Assembly: GCF_003719725.1 (NCBI RefSeq)
Contig: NZ_RIAX01000005.1
Coordinates: 1-64,000, forward strand
Length of the DNA: 64,000 nt
Reading direction: 5' to 3'
Origin: Planococcus salinus
GTDB lineage: Bacteria; Bacillota; Bacilli; Bacillales_A; Planococcaceae
A program made the position numbers and the translations under genes. Below the pieces are notes generated by a model, which was not told the origin of the DNA, searched no databases, and saw only the letters and a list, made by a program, of their open reading frames with translations. Below are positions 1 to 8,179 of this stretch, piece by piece; positions within the stretch are counted from its first letter, which is position 1, and each line of letters starts with the position of its first letter.

Positions 1-40
1 ACTTTCACCATCTAGATAGTTGCCATGCCTGGCACACCAT

Positions 41-71
41 AAAAAAGCTATCCGCGGCATGCGGATAGCTT
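41..71 (-). terminator. Terminator after the YeiH-family gene
   Basis: An 11-bp perfect stem (AAGCTATCCGC paired with GCGGATAGCTT) around a 5-nt loop, followed on the minus strand by a run of six T. It lies 8 bases past the stop codon of the minus-strand gene ending at 79. Confidence 0.85.
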
Positions 72-78
72 CTCATAT

Positions 79-1227
79 TTATAAAACAATCAGATCACCA
101 AAAATTGAAATCAGCAACAGGCTGACTGCCCCCACAGAAAGAGCTGCAATCAATCCAATGTAAAACGGCTTGATGCCCATGCCTTTGAAAATTTTTAAAT
201 TGGTTGATAAGCCCACTCCTGCCATCGCGAGACCCAGCATATAGGTGGAACCGAAAGAACTCCAGAAACTGTAGAAGGATTCCCATGATGACGGGCTGAA
301 TAATCCGAACGCAGAACCGGTGGAGACGACTGTGGCATCTCCGACTGTCCGCATCAATGACAAAAATAAAAAGCCAAGGATGAAGACCGGAAACAGCTTG
401 TACCATCTGGGCAATTGTCCCGCTGTGTCCATGCCGTTTTTCGTGTTATTCCTGAAAAACAAATAAGAGACAAAAGGGATTACCGCAATAATGAAAAGGT
501 TTCGTGTCAATTTGGTGATTGTTGCCACATCTATGACCGTTTCCATGTTATACATTTGAGCGTAAATCAGAGCCGCTCCCGTGACTTGAGCCGTATCATG
601 GATGGCTGTTCCAAGGAACAGACCTGCTTTAATCGGTTCTGTTGCAAAAAAAGCATGTGCCAAATAGGGATAAAACAACATTCCAATCAAGCCGAAAATT
701 GTGATATTCGCCACTGCGTAGGAGATTTCGTCTTCTTTCGCTTTGATGACCGGCGCAGTCGCCATAATAGCTGTAACACCACAAATTCCAGTCCCATTTG
801 CAATTAACGTCCCCAAGCGTTCTGATTGGTTCAGTTTTTTTGTGAAATACAATGTAACGAATAACCCCACCGAAATGCAGGCTACAATCAGCGGCAACCC
901 CCATGCACCGAGCTTTAAAGCTTCATTCAGGCTTAAGCGCAAACCCAGCAGAATAATCCCAGTCCGAAGAGCATACTTTATGGCGAAGCCGATGCCCATC
1001 GAAAAGAGACTGGACACGCCAATTGTATTCCGGATGATGATTCCCAACAGAATTGCCACAAATATACCTGAGACTGGACTGGAGCTCCCTTCCGGCAATA
1101 CGTCTGCCCTCACTAAAACGTAACCGATCAGTTCCGCACCATAGATTCCGGCCATCATTACAGCAAAACAAAGAGCCAATCCGGGAATCAAGCGGGCATG
1201 TGTATAACTTTTTATCGTTTCTGTCAT
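79..1227 (-). CDS. YeiH family putative sulfate exporter (UPF0324)
   Basis: Polytopic inner-membrane protein of about 382 residues with roughly ten hydrophobic segments. It matches the YeiH/UPF0324 family in length and in glycine-rich patches such as GIGFAIKYALRTGIILLGLRL and NGTGICGVTAIMATAPVIKA. The family is annotated as a putative sulfate or anion exporter, but the substrate is poorly established, so the function is tentative. I chose the ATG at 1227 because AAGGAGA lies 7-9 bases upstream; the reading frame stays open to 1263 without a better site. It is transcribed alone, with a terminator at 41-71 and a TATAAT -10 box at 1291-1296. An inverted repeat TTACC-N8-GGTAA (1297-1314) abuts that -10 box and may be an operator. 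The divergent neighbour is an LCP ligase, with no obvious functional link. Confidence 0.85.
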   Translation of the reverse strand: MTETIKSYTHARLIPGLALCFAVMMAGIYGAELIGYVLVRADVLPEGSSSPVSGIFVAILLGIIIRNTIGVSSLFSMGIGFAIKYALRTGIILLGLRLSLNEALKLGAWGLPLIVACISVGLFVTLYFTKKLNQSERLGTLIANGTGICGVTAIMATAPVIKAKEDEISYAVANITIFGLIGMLFYPYLAHAFFATEPIKAGLFLGTAIHDTAQVTGAALIYAQMYNMETVIDVATITKLTRNLFIIAVIPFVSYLFFRNNTKNGMDTAGQLPRWYKLFPVFILGFLFLSLMRTVGDATVVSTGSAFGLFSPSSWESFYSFWSSFGSTYMLGLAMAGVGLSTNLKIFKGMGIKPFYIGLIAALSVGAVSLLLISIFGDLIVL

Positions 1228-1650
1228 GTTAATCTTCTCCTTGCAACCTTTATCAAATCGCATTTACCGTGTCTTCAAACAGACACAGTCATTATATTAC
1301 CACTTATTCGGTAAAAATCAGCTTTCCTCCATGAAAAAACACTGGAAGCTGAAGATTTTCAAAACCGGAAAGTGCTTTCCGTTCAAAGATTTTGTAAATA
1401 CACTGAAATTCAGTAAACACTAAATTTCCATTTATTGTTTAATAAAAGGGATTTTAGACCGTTATATAAATCGAAAATACCATATTTTGTTTAAAATATT
1501 TTTATCTGAATTTTCTAATAAAACTATTGACCTAGTAAGCAAAATAGATTAGCCTAAAGAAAAGATGTGCCATCTGCTGCGTTGTCCAACCACTGTATAG
1601 TCTCATTTTTTACTGGCCATCAATTATGGAAATCACATGAGGTGAGAAAA
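1228..1650. promoter_or_regulatory. Divergent intergenic region, YeiH gene / LCP gene
   Basis: AT-rich 423-bp gap without a supported gene. For the minus-strand gene it holds a TATAAT box (1291-1296), the repeat TTACC-N8-GGTAA (1297-1314) and a small hairpin GTGTC/GACAC in the leader. For the plus-strand LCP gene the best promoter is weak: TTGACC at 1527-1532 with TAGCCT at 1550-1555 (17-bp spacer). An AATTTTCT half-site near 1510 resembles part of a CodY box but is too degenerate to call. Confidence 0.4.
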
Positions 1651-2568
1651 ATGGCTGTTGATGGAAAAAAAATGGCCAAGGGCAAAAAGCGGCTGCTTGC
1701 TGTTTGCTTGGTTATTGTCACACTAGCTTCACTTTGTATAGTAGTTTTGTTGCCCAAAGCCACTAACACCATGAATGAGATTCACCAGCCGTTAGCACGC
1801 GACATGTCGGAAAAGCGGTTTGAGAAGCTGGAGTTGAAGGACAAAGATCCGATTTCGGTCTTGTTGCTCGGAGTGGATGAACGGGAAAATGATCAGGGAA
1901 GATCTGATACAATGGTGGTCCTTACCGTCAACCCTTCTGATCAATCCACTAAAATGGTCAGCATTCCGAGGGATACGTACACAGAAATCGTTGGACGGGG
2001 CACTTTGGATAAGATCAATCATGCGTATGCTTTCGGGGGACTGGAAATGTCGTTGGCTACAACTGAAAACCTTCTGGATATCCCGATTGACTATGTGGTC
2101 CAGTTGAACATGAAAGGCTTCAAGGATGTGGTGGATGCAATCGGCGGTGTCGAAGTGACCAATGATCTGGCTTTTGATGACTTCCAGGTGGGGGACATTA
2201 CATTGAATGGAAATGATGCACTGCGGTATGTCCGTATGAGAAAACAGGATCCCGATGGAGACTTTGGTCGCCAGAACAGACAAAAACAAGTCCTTGACAG
2301 CATTATGGCCAAAGCTTCTTCCCTGGATGCAGTGCTCAATTATCCAAAGGTTTTTGATGCGTTGGGCGACAATGTACGGACCAATATGAGTTTTCGGGAA
2401 ATGGTTCATGTCCAAAGCAACTACCGGGATGCCGCCGATACGATTGACCAGCTGTATTTTGACCAGGGATACGGTGAAACAATCAATGGCATTTGGTATT
2501 ATATGATGGACGAAGAAGAACTGAAGGAAATCCGAAGCGTATTAAAGGAACATTTGAATATGAGCTGA
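1651..2568 (+). CDS. LCP (LytR-CpsA-Psr) family cell-wall polymer ligase
   Basis: LCP enzymes transfer undecaprenyl-pyrophosphate-linked polymers such as teichoic acid or capsule to peptidoglycan on the outer face of the membrane. The 305-residue protein has a short basic N-terminus, one membrane segment (about residues 15-35), and an extracellular LCP domain with the hallmark strings LLLGVDERE, SDTMVVLTVN, SIPRDTY and GRQNRQKQV. These include the conserved Arg/Asp residues that bind the lipid pyrophosphate. The start at 1651 has GAGGTGAG 6-9 bases upstream; an upstream in-frame ATG at 1567 lacks a ribosome site. It is monocistronic, with a terminator at 2582-2620. The same window encodes a teichoic acid cluster (24-33 kb) and a capsule-type cluster (52-64 kb), either of which could supply its substrate. 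Which TagT/U/V-like role it has cannot be told from sequence. Confidence 0.92.
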   Translation: MAVDGKKMAKGKKRLLAVCLVIVTLASLCIVVLLPKATNTMNEIHQPLARDMSEKRFEKLELKDKDPISVLLLGVDERENDQGRSDTMVVLTVNPSDQSTKMVSIPRDTYTEIVGRGTLDKINHAYAFGGLEMSLATTENLLDIPIDYVVQLNMKGFKDVVDAIGGVEVTNDLAFDDFQVGDITLNGNDALRYVRMRKQDPDGDFGRQNRQKQVLDSIMAKASSLDAVLNYPKVFDALGDNVRTNMSFREMVHVQSNYRDAADTIDQLYFDQGYGETINGIWYYMMDEEELKEIRSVLKEHLNMS

Positions 2569-2581
2569 TTGCTTCATGCAG

Positions 2582-2620
2582 AAAAAAGCATTTCGAATGA
2601 GAAAATTCGAAATGCTTTTT
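2582..2620. terminator. Bidirectional terminator between LCP and threonine aldolase genes
   Basis: A stem pairing AAAAAGCATTTCGAAT with ATTCGAAATGCTTTTT around the loop GAGAAA. There is a T-tract on both strands, so it can end both converging transcripts. Confidence 0.88.
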
Positions 2621-2680
2621 ATTATTTCCTACTTCACTTAGCAATTCATGCATAATTTTATATTCTTTATTATGCTGTCA

Positions 2681-3751
2681 CTATACTCTTCCTTGGACTT
2701 TAAGCCGTCCTTTTTTTTGAACAGCCATTATTTCTTTAATGCAGAGAAGAACATATTCCAAGTCTTCCTTAGATATTAAATAATGCACAATCATTCTAAT
2801 TTGTTTTTCTCCAATTTTTTTCACTTTTATATTCTTTTGCTTCAAGAAAAAAATCAAGTCATCAGCCAGTAAATCCATTTCATTAATTCGAAGCGAGATA
2901 ATATTGGTTTGCACCTCATTTACACTGACTCCTTCAATCATGGCCAGTTTTCGGGCTATATAAGATGCTTTCCTATTATCTTCTGCCAAACGACCGATCA
3001 TATGATCCAGAGCATAAATTCCAGGCGCGGCAATAATTCCCGCTTGCCTCATGCCTCCTCCGATTCGCTGGCGGTTCACCTTCGCTTCCCTGATGAATTC
3101 TTTGCTCCCTGCCAGCACCGATCCAAGCGGGCAACCTAACCCTTTTGTCAAACAGAATTGGACTGCATCCACTTGGCTGCATAGTTCTGATGGTTTTTTC
3201 CCTAATTCTACTGCTGCATTAAAGATTCTGGCTCCATCTAAATAGACTGGAATTCCATACGACTTGCCCAATTCTTTCATTTCTTTCATATTTTCCAACG
3301 ATACTATCTGTCCATCATTCAAATTATAAGTATTTTCTAAGGAAATTAATCCTGTGCCAGCTTTTTGAATATCACGTATAGATATTGCTCTTTCCACTAC
3401 TCCCGGATCAAAGTAACCCTCCATCACAGTAACCGGTCTAGCCTGGACTTGTGCTATTGCAGCCATGGCCGCCCCTTCTAAATTATAAATATGCGATTGG
3501 TCTCCAACAATCACTTCCTGTCCCCTTTGGACAAAGCTCATAATGGCAGCTTGATTCGCCATAGTTCCTGAAATAGTGAGAATCGCATCTTCCATTCCTA
3601 GAAGTTCCGCCGCTTTTTTTTCCAGTTCGTTTACCGTAGCATCTTCTTTCATAATGTCGTCACCTAATGAGGCTTTCGCAATCGCTTCAATCATCTCTGG
3701 TTTAGGTAAGGTGACCGTATCACTCCGCAAATCGATATTTCGCTCCCTCAT
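2681..3751 (-). CDS. Threonine aldolase family protein (PLP-dependent)
   Basis: Low-specificity L-threonine/allo-threonine aldolases are fold-type I PLP enzymes that cleave threonine to glycine and acetaldehyde. The 356-residue protein begins with the diagnostic IDLRSDTVTLP and contains GDDIMKEDATVNELEKKAAEL, the Asp that contacts the PLP ring in YLDGARIFNA, and the Schiff-base lysine in CLTKGLGCPLGS (about residue 203). HEAT-free and single-domain, it has the usual family length. Its start codon overlaps the stop of the upstream symporter gene by 4 bases (ATGA), so the two are translationally coupled. That pairing suggests the transporter feeds it a hydroxy amino acid, which is an inference. 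Family members also act on other beta-hydroxy amino acids, so exact specificity is open. Confidence 0.92.
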   Translation of the reverse strand: MRERNIDLRSDTVTLPKPEMIEAIAKASLGDDIMKEDATVNELEKKAAELLGMEDAILTISGTMANQAAIMSFVQRGQEVIVGDQSHIYNLEGAAMAAIAQVQARPVTVMEGYFDPGVVERAISIRDIQKAGTGLISLENTYNLNDGQIVSLENMKEMKELGKSYGIPVYLDGARIFNAAVELGKKPSELCSQVDAVQFCLTKGLGCPLGSVLAGSKEFIREAKVNRQRIGGGMRQAGIIAAPGIYALDHMIGRLAEDNRKASYIARKLAMIEGVSVNEVQTNIISLRINEMDLLADDLIFFLKQKNIKVKKIGEKQIRMIVHYLISKEDLEYVLLCIKEIMAVQKKGRLKVQGRV

Positions 3752-4968
3752 AACCTTGCATCCTCTATATTTAGAGCGACTTCGTTTTCAGGAGCCGTTT
3801 CTTGTTCAAGCTCTTCATCTTCTTTACCAAAGAAACGATTGACGATCATGGCGATTGCTCCATCCCCTGCAATATTAGTAGCGGTACCAAAGCTGTCCTG
3901 AATCATAAACAAAGCAAGCATTAAACCGATTGCAGCTTCGTTAAACCCTAAAGTCGATTGCAAAATCCCAATTGCAGCAAGTGCTGAGCCCCCCGGCACT
4001 CCGACTGCGCCGACTTCAATTACTCCAAGGATGATAATGAAAGAAATAATTAATCCTACAGGCGGCAAACCTCCCTGTGTCAGCAAGGAGACTGTGATGG
4101 CACTGATTGTCAGCGTCATTGCTGCCCCTGACAGGTGCACATTGGCGCAAAGCGGCATCACAAAATCAGCAATCTTTTTGTTAATATATGGAACAGTTCG
4201 AGCCTGTTTGAGTGATACAGTCATCGTGACGGCACTCGACATGGTTCCCATGGCAGTGAAATAGGCAGGCAGCATTGCTTTGAACATCGTAAACGGATTT
4301 TGCTTGGAAACGATCCCCGCAATTGTGTATTCGGTAATCAACCAGACTGCCTGTAATAGCAGAATCAGCACCAGCATTTTTCCAAATACCGACATAGTCC
4401 CAAACAATTCGCCTTTTGCCGTCAAACCTGCAAAAATACAAGCAATAAAAAAAGGAATCGCTGGAACAATGAAACTCTTGATAACACGTTCTATCATATT
4501 TCTAAATTCAATCACGGCACCAGACAAGATCTTCGCTTCTCCCCAAGAAGAAGCCATGCCCACGACAATTGCCAGCACAAGCGCTGAAATAATTCCCATT
4601 ATTGGAGGTATATCCAACTCCACAAAAGGCGCTCCAATTGTCGCAGCTTCCACTGCCTGACTAGCTTCCAGTGCAAAACCCGGTACTACCAGATAAGCTA
4701 CAGCAGCTCCGAACATACAGGCCAGAATTGTATCAATATAGGAAATGCCAATTGTAAAACTTAATAAACGGCCTGCTTTTGAAGAAAACTCGGTAATACT
4801 TGCAGCAACAAACGCAAAAATAATAAGCGGGATAAAGAACTTAATCAAATTTCCCAATAGAACATTTCCCGTCTCCGTTAGACGGATCATCCACTCAGGG
4901 CCAAAAAAACCAATTAAAATACCTGCGCCAAGCCCTATTAACAATTTCGGAATAAGTCCAAGTTTCAT
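3748..4968 (-). CDS. Dicarboxylate/amino acid:cation symporter (DAACS family)
   Basis: A 406-residue secondary transporter of the GltP/SstT/DctA superfamily with about eight membrane segments and two re-entrant loops. Visible landmarks are the serine-rich hairpin TMSSAVTMTVSLKQ and the substrate-site segment DSFGTATNIAGDGA, which corresponds to the DxxRTxxNVxGD motif of glutamate transporters. The usual NMDGT cation-site motif is replaced by NVHLSGAAM, which argues against a standard glutamate or dicarboxylate carrier. The start at 4968 follows GGAGGAG by 5 bases. A 4-base overlap with the downstream threonine aldolase gene makes an operon and suggests Thr, Ser or a related amino acid as substrate (inference). 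The C-terminal tail after the last helix is acidic and unusually long. Confidence 0.88.
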   Translation of the reverse strand: MKLGLIPKLLIGLGAGILIGFFGPEWMIRLTETGNVLLGNLIKFFIPLIIFAFVAASITEFSSKAGRLLSFTIGISYIDTILACMFGAAVAYLVVPGFALEASQAVEAATIGAPFVELDIPPIMGIISALVLAIVVGMASSWGEAKILSGAVIEFRNMIERVIKSFIVPAIPFFIACIFAGLTAKGELFGTMSVFGKMLVLILLLQAVWLITEYTIAGIVSKQNPFTMFKAMLPAYFTAMGTMSSAVTMTVSLKQARTVPYINKKIADFVMPLCANVHLSGAAMTLTISAITVSLLTQGGLPPVGLIISFIIILGVIEVGAVGVPGGSALAAIGILQSTLGFNEAAIGLMLALFMIQDSFGTATNIAGDGAIAMIVNRFFGKEDEELEQETAPENEVALNIEDARL

Positions 4969-5220
4969 CGTTTCTCCTCCAATCGATAATCGTAGTTCTT
5001 CTTCCCTGATCCTATGTAGCTCTCAGCGTTCCTTCATAATCTACTTTTACATTTCTGCAACCTCCTCATGAAAAATATTTAAACAATTATAACACTTATA
5101 GACAGAATTAAACGAAAATTTTAAATATTAGTTTAATATAAACTTCTCTTTTCTATGGAGCTTAATGCTAAAACTGTTTTAACGAATATTTTTCTATAGT
5201 ACTTGAAAGAATCTGAGCAT
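4969..5220 (-). promoter_or_regulatory. Promoter and leader of the symporter/aldolase operon
   Basis: A TATAAT -10 box lies at 5086-5091 on the minus strand, with no good -35. The leader of about 105 nt contains GAGGAGG followed 8 bases later by ATG TAA, a start-stop mini-ORF, before the true ribosome site at about 4975. I recognise no riboswitch class in it. Confidence 0.4.
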
Positions 5221-5259
5221 AAAAAAGCCAGCGATGAGTCCAACCTACTCATCACTGGC
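5221..5259 (-). terminator. Terminator overlapping the end of the diguanylate cyclase gene
   Basis: Stem AGCCAGCGATGAGT/ACTCATCACTGGCT with one C-A mismatch and a 7-nt loop, followed by six T on the minus strand. One arm lies inside the last codons of the gene (stop at 5245-5247). Confidence 0.82.
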
Positions 5260-6915
5260 TATTCGGTAACAATCTCTTCCATCTTTCTTTGAAGCATACA
5301 TCGCCTGATCGGCAACTCGGGTAAGTGAAGAAAAACTGCTTGTGGGACGGGCTATGGCGATTCCCATACTGGATGTTACGCGAAGCGTCTCTTCGTTGAC
5401 ATGCCAGGGAGCCTTGAAAGCCTGCCGAAACTTCTCTCCTGAGGCGGCTGCCAGTTCTTCTGTTTCCACCTCTGACAGCAGCACGATAAACTCATCACCG
5501 CCAAGTCGTGCAGCAATATCCCTTTCTCCTACTACCTCCCGTAGCCGGGACCCGAATTCCTGAATGATACCATCCCCTGTTTCATGGCCGTACCGGTCAT
5601 TTATGTCTTTGAAGTTATCAATATCAAGAACCATAAGAGCAAATGTTTCCCCTGTTTCATGGAGTAAAGCAAATCTTTCAGCCAACCGATTTTCGAAAAA
5701 ACGGCGGTTTGGCAAGCCTGTCAGGGAATCATGATACGCGAAATATTCGAGTTGCTCCTCGTATTCTTTCTGAAGCGAAATATCCCGGGCTATTGTCACC
5801 ATATAACTGAAATGTTTTTGTTCATCAAAAACCGGCGACCATATCACTTCCGACCAAATCCACCCTTTTGTTTTATGCCTGATCCGCAGCTGCATTTTTT
5901 TCGGCTGACGGCTTTCAATCGCGTTCCAAAAATTTTCTTTCAGCAGAGACTTATCTTTGTCATGAGTATTGTGATAAGGAGGTTTGTTCATCAATTCGGT
6001 GTTCTTATATCCGTATATTTCTTCTGAAGAAGGAGAAACATACAAATACTTGCCCGTATCACTCATCAGCACAATGACGTCGTGGATGTTTTCTGCAATA
6101 ATCCGAAAGCGTTTTTCGCTTTCCCCGAACTTGGAAATCATTTTATCCAATTCCCTCATATCTTTCAAAATTGCATAAACTCCCACTATTTCCTGATGAA
6201 CTTCAATCGGCGAAAACTTGATCAAACAGCCGATTTCTTCCCCTGATTGGTGCATGACGTTTATCCGGCAATCTTCCAGAATCTCTTTGATCGAACGTCG
6301 AAAACAGTGCCATGTACGGTCTGCATCTCCGGGAGAGATGTATCCGACTAGATCGGTTCCCATCAATTCATCCAGCTTGAAACCCGTCAGATCTTCAGCT
6401 GCCGCATTGCTGCCCACAATTTCCCCCTGCAGGTCCAAAGTAAAAATCGCGTCTGCGTTATGATGAAACAAAGACCGGTAACGTGACCGGCTTTCCTCTA
6501 ACCACTCCCTCGCTTCCTTCCCTTCGACTTTTGCCAGTTTTTCTTCTGTTATATCTTTCACCACCCCGACAACGTGAGTGCAGCTGCCCGCCTCATCGAA
6601 AAGAGGAGTCAACCGGGACTCTGAAAAATGTTGGTGCCCTGCAGGAGACGTATACGAATCTTCGTAAACATAACTTTCCCCGGTCGCCAATACGTTCCTG
6701 TACTGTTCCTCTAAAAATTCAGCTGTTCTCTTTGAGTGGTTTTCCTGAAACGTTTTACCAAGTGCCGTTTCGTCCAAATGGGTTTTCTCGAAGGCTGCTC
6801 GATTTATAAAATCATAAACGAAAGCAGCATCCTCCCTTACTGCTACAACAAACACCATTTCCTGTACCCCATCCATCAAAACCTGCTTCATGTCCAGCGT
6901 CACTGACTTCTCCAC
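5245..6915 (-). CDS. PAS-PAS-PAS-GGDEF diguanylate cyclase
   Basis: Probably makes cyclic di-GMP from two GTP in response to a ligand or redox signal sensed by PAS domains. The protein has about 556 residues and no membrane segment, so it should be cytosolic. Order: PAS 1 (about 10-110), PAS 2 (about 145-265), PAS 3 (about 270-390) with a PAC-like segment ending ARDISLQKEYEEQL, then a GGDEF domain (about 395-555) with DSLTGLPNRR, DIDNFKDINDRYGHETGD and an intact active site RLGGDEF. No EAL domain follows. The inhibitory I-site RxxD normally found five residues before GGDEF reads GERD, so product inhibition may be absent. I prefer the GTG at 6915 because AAGGGGG ends 9 bases before it; the ATG at 6924 touches that site directly. 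It is transcribed alone. Confidence 0.93.
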   Translation of the reverse strand: MEKSVTLDMKQVLMDGVQEMVFVVAVREDAAFVYDFINRAAFEKTHLDETALGKTFQENHSKRTAEFLEEQYRNVLATGESYVYEDSYTSPAGHQHFSESRLTPLFDEAGSCTHVVGVVKDITEEKLAKVEGKEAREWLEESRSRYRSLFHHNADAIFTLDLQGEIVGSNAAAEDLTGFKLDELMGTDLVGYISPGDADRTWHCFRRSIKEILEDCRINVMHQSGEEIGCLIKFSPIEVHQEIVGVYAILKDMRELDKMISKFGESEKRFRIIAENIHDVIVLMSDTGKYLYVSPSSEEIYGYKNTELMNKPPYHNTHDKDKSLLKENFWNAIESRQPKKMQLRIRHKTKGWIWSEVIWSPVFDEQKHFSYMVTIARDISLQKEYEEQLEYFAYHDSLTGLPNRRFFENRLAERFALLHETGETFALMVLDIDNFKDINDRYGHETGDGIIQEFGSRLREVVGERDIAARLGGDEFIVLLSEVETEELAAASGEKFRQAFKAPWHVNEETLRVTSSMGIAIARPTSSFSSLTRVADQAMYASKKDGRDCYRIASDE

Positions 6916-7385
6916 AAAATACATCCCCCTTACTTCCTCTGTTGAAAAACGTTAGCGCCTTCTTCTTTATTTCCCGTGAAATCATCGGATTCCACCGGCT
7001 CTTTGTCCGGCTTTTAACATCAGCAACAGAGCCCCGCCACGAATTGTTCGCTTCGCAGCCTATTGTAAATAATTGCTGGCTGCCGGGGTGAATTTTTTCG
7101 CCTTTTACTTTACATTATCTTTACTGTACCAATAAAACACCTTCTATATAAGTTGATGTTACATCTTCCACTTTTTTTCCTAAAGCGATAGGCCTTGACC
7201 AATCACCGTTGCCATGCTGAATTTTCCGCAAGCGAGAACCCATTGTCCTTTTTTGAGTGCCTCTCGAGCTTTTTCCCGGGGTTCCAACGTACTTACGGTT
7301 CCATTATAAGTCCTGTTTAAATGCTGATTCTGTCAATAAACCGGCGCTTTGTTTTATAATGGAACCAAGTAAGGGAGATGAGTCC
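6916..7385. promoter_or_regulatory. Divergent intergenic region with a 13-bp inverted repeat
   Basis: A 470-bp gap without a supported gene between the diguanylate cyclase and NRDE genes. The plus-strand gene has a TATAAT box at 7355-7360, 26 bases before its start. A perfect inverted repeat, GGTTCCATTATAA (7297-7309) and TTATAATGGAACC (7354-7366), flanks and includes this -10 box. The half next to the cyclase is more GC-rich (about 6990-7100) and has no structure I can name. I looked for a cyclic di-GMP riboswitch and did not find one. Confidence 0.5.
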
Positions 7386-8144
7386 ATGTGTTTGATTAAT
7401 TTTCAATACAAATCGCATCCAAAGTACAAATTAGTGATTGCAGCAAATCGGGATGAGTTTTACGGCAGACCTACCGCTGCCGCACAGTTCTGGGAAGAAG
7501 AACCGAATATTCTGGCAGGACGTGACTTATTGCAGAATGGAACCTGGCTCGGCGTCACAAAAAACGGGCGTTTTGCGGCTTTGACCAATTTTCGCGACCC
7601 TTCTGAAATGGACCCCCGGAAAATTTCAAGAGGAATGATTGTCCGAAACTTTCTGGCCGGCCACCAATCACCGGAAGAATTTCTGAAGACGCTGAACAAA
7701 GAAGACTATACCGGCTTCAACGTCCTTGTCGGTGATACAAATCACTTGTTCTACTACAATAACCTGCAGGGAGATATTACTGAAGTTCCGCCGGGAACAC
7801 ACGGTTTAAGCAATCATTATTTGAACACCCCCTGGCCGAAAGTCGTCAAAGGCCGAAAGAATTTGGAGGCCTATTTATCTACCACCGGGGAAGTGCAACT
7901 CGATTCGTTATTCCATATACTTTCTGATGCTGAACAGGCTCCGGACTCCCATTTACCCGAAACAGGAGTCGGCCTGGATTTTGAACGCAAACTGTCATCC
8001 ATTTTCATCAAAACGCCCGATTACGGCACACGCTCTGCTACAGTGGTCTTGGTCGATCATGACAACCATGTAACCTTTGCAGAACGAACGTATGAGAAAG
8101 GAGAATTCAAAGAACAGAAAACCTTTGAATTTACAGTTCAATAA
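7386..8144 (+). CDS. NRDE family protein (TANGO2-like)
   Basis: Named for the Asn-Arg-Asp-Glu motif, here AANRDEFYGRPT near residue 20. These proteins are related to TANGO2, and the N-terminal Met-Cys (MCLINF) suggests an Ntn-hydrolase-like fold in which Cys2 could become the nucleophile after Met removal. The molecular function is not firmly established; roles in haem or lipid handling have been proposed for eukaryotic members. The protein has 252 residues, the usual bacterial length, with other family strings such as WLGVTKNGRFAALTNFRDP and GLSNHYLNTPWPKV. The ATG at 7386 has AAGGGAG upstream and places the conserved Cys at position 2, which rules out the open frame extending back to 7257. 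It is monocistronic, with a strong terminator at 8143-8179. Its promoter is embraced by an unusual inverted repeat. Confidence 0.9.
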   Translation: MCLINFQYKSHPKYKLVIAANRDEFYGRPTAAAQFWEEEPNILAGRDLLQNGTWLGVTKNGRFAALTNFRDPSEMDPRKISRGMIVRNFLAGHQSPEEFLKTLNKEDYTGFNVLVGDTNHLFYYNNLQGDITEVPPGTHGLSNHYLNTPWPKVVKGRKNLEAYLSTTGEVQLDSLFHILSDAEQAPDSHLPETGVGLDFERKLSSIFIKTPDYGTRSATVVLVDHDNHVTFAERTYEKGEFKEQKTFEFTVQ

Positions 8145-8179
8145 ACAAGCAAGCCCCTGGTATTGGGGCTTGCTTGTTT
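8143..8179. terminator. Bidirectional terminator, NRDE / SRPBCC genes
   Basis: A perfect 15-bp stem (AAACAAGCAAGCCCC with its complement at 8165-8179) and a 7-nt loop. It overlaps the stop codons of both converging genes. Confidence 0.9.

Noticed and set aside
1792-2415. A 207-residue antisense frame within the LCP gene
   Set aside because: Shadow of the LCP coding sequence; the sense protein shows clear conserved motifs.
4975-5085. Possible TPP or other riboswitch in the symporter leader (a CTGAGAG string is present)
   Set aside because: The remaining conserved elements of a TPP aptamer are missing and the downstream genes do not concern thiamine.
6916-7150. Possible cyclic di-GMP riboswitch before the diguanylate cyclase gene
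   Set aside because: The GEMM core sequences are absent; only loose GC-rich repeats are seen.
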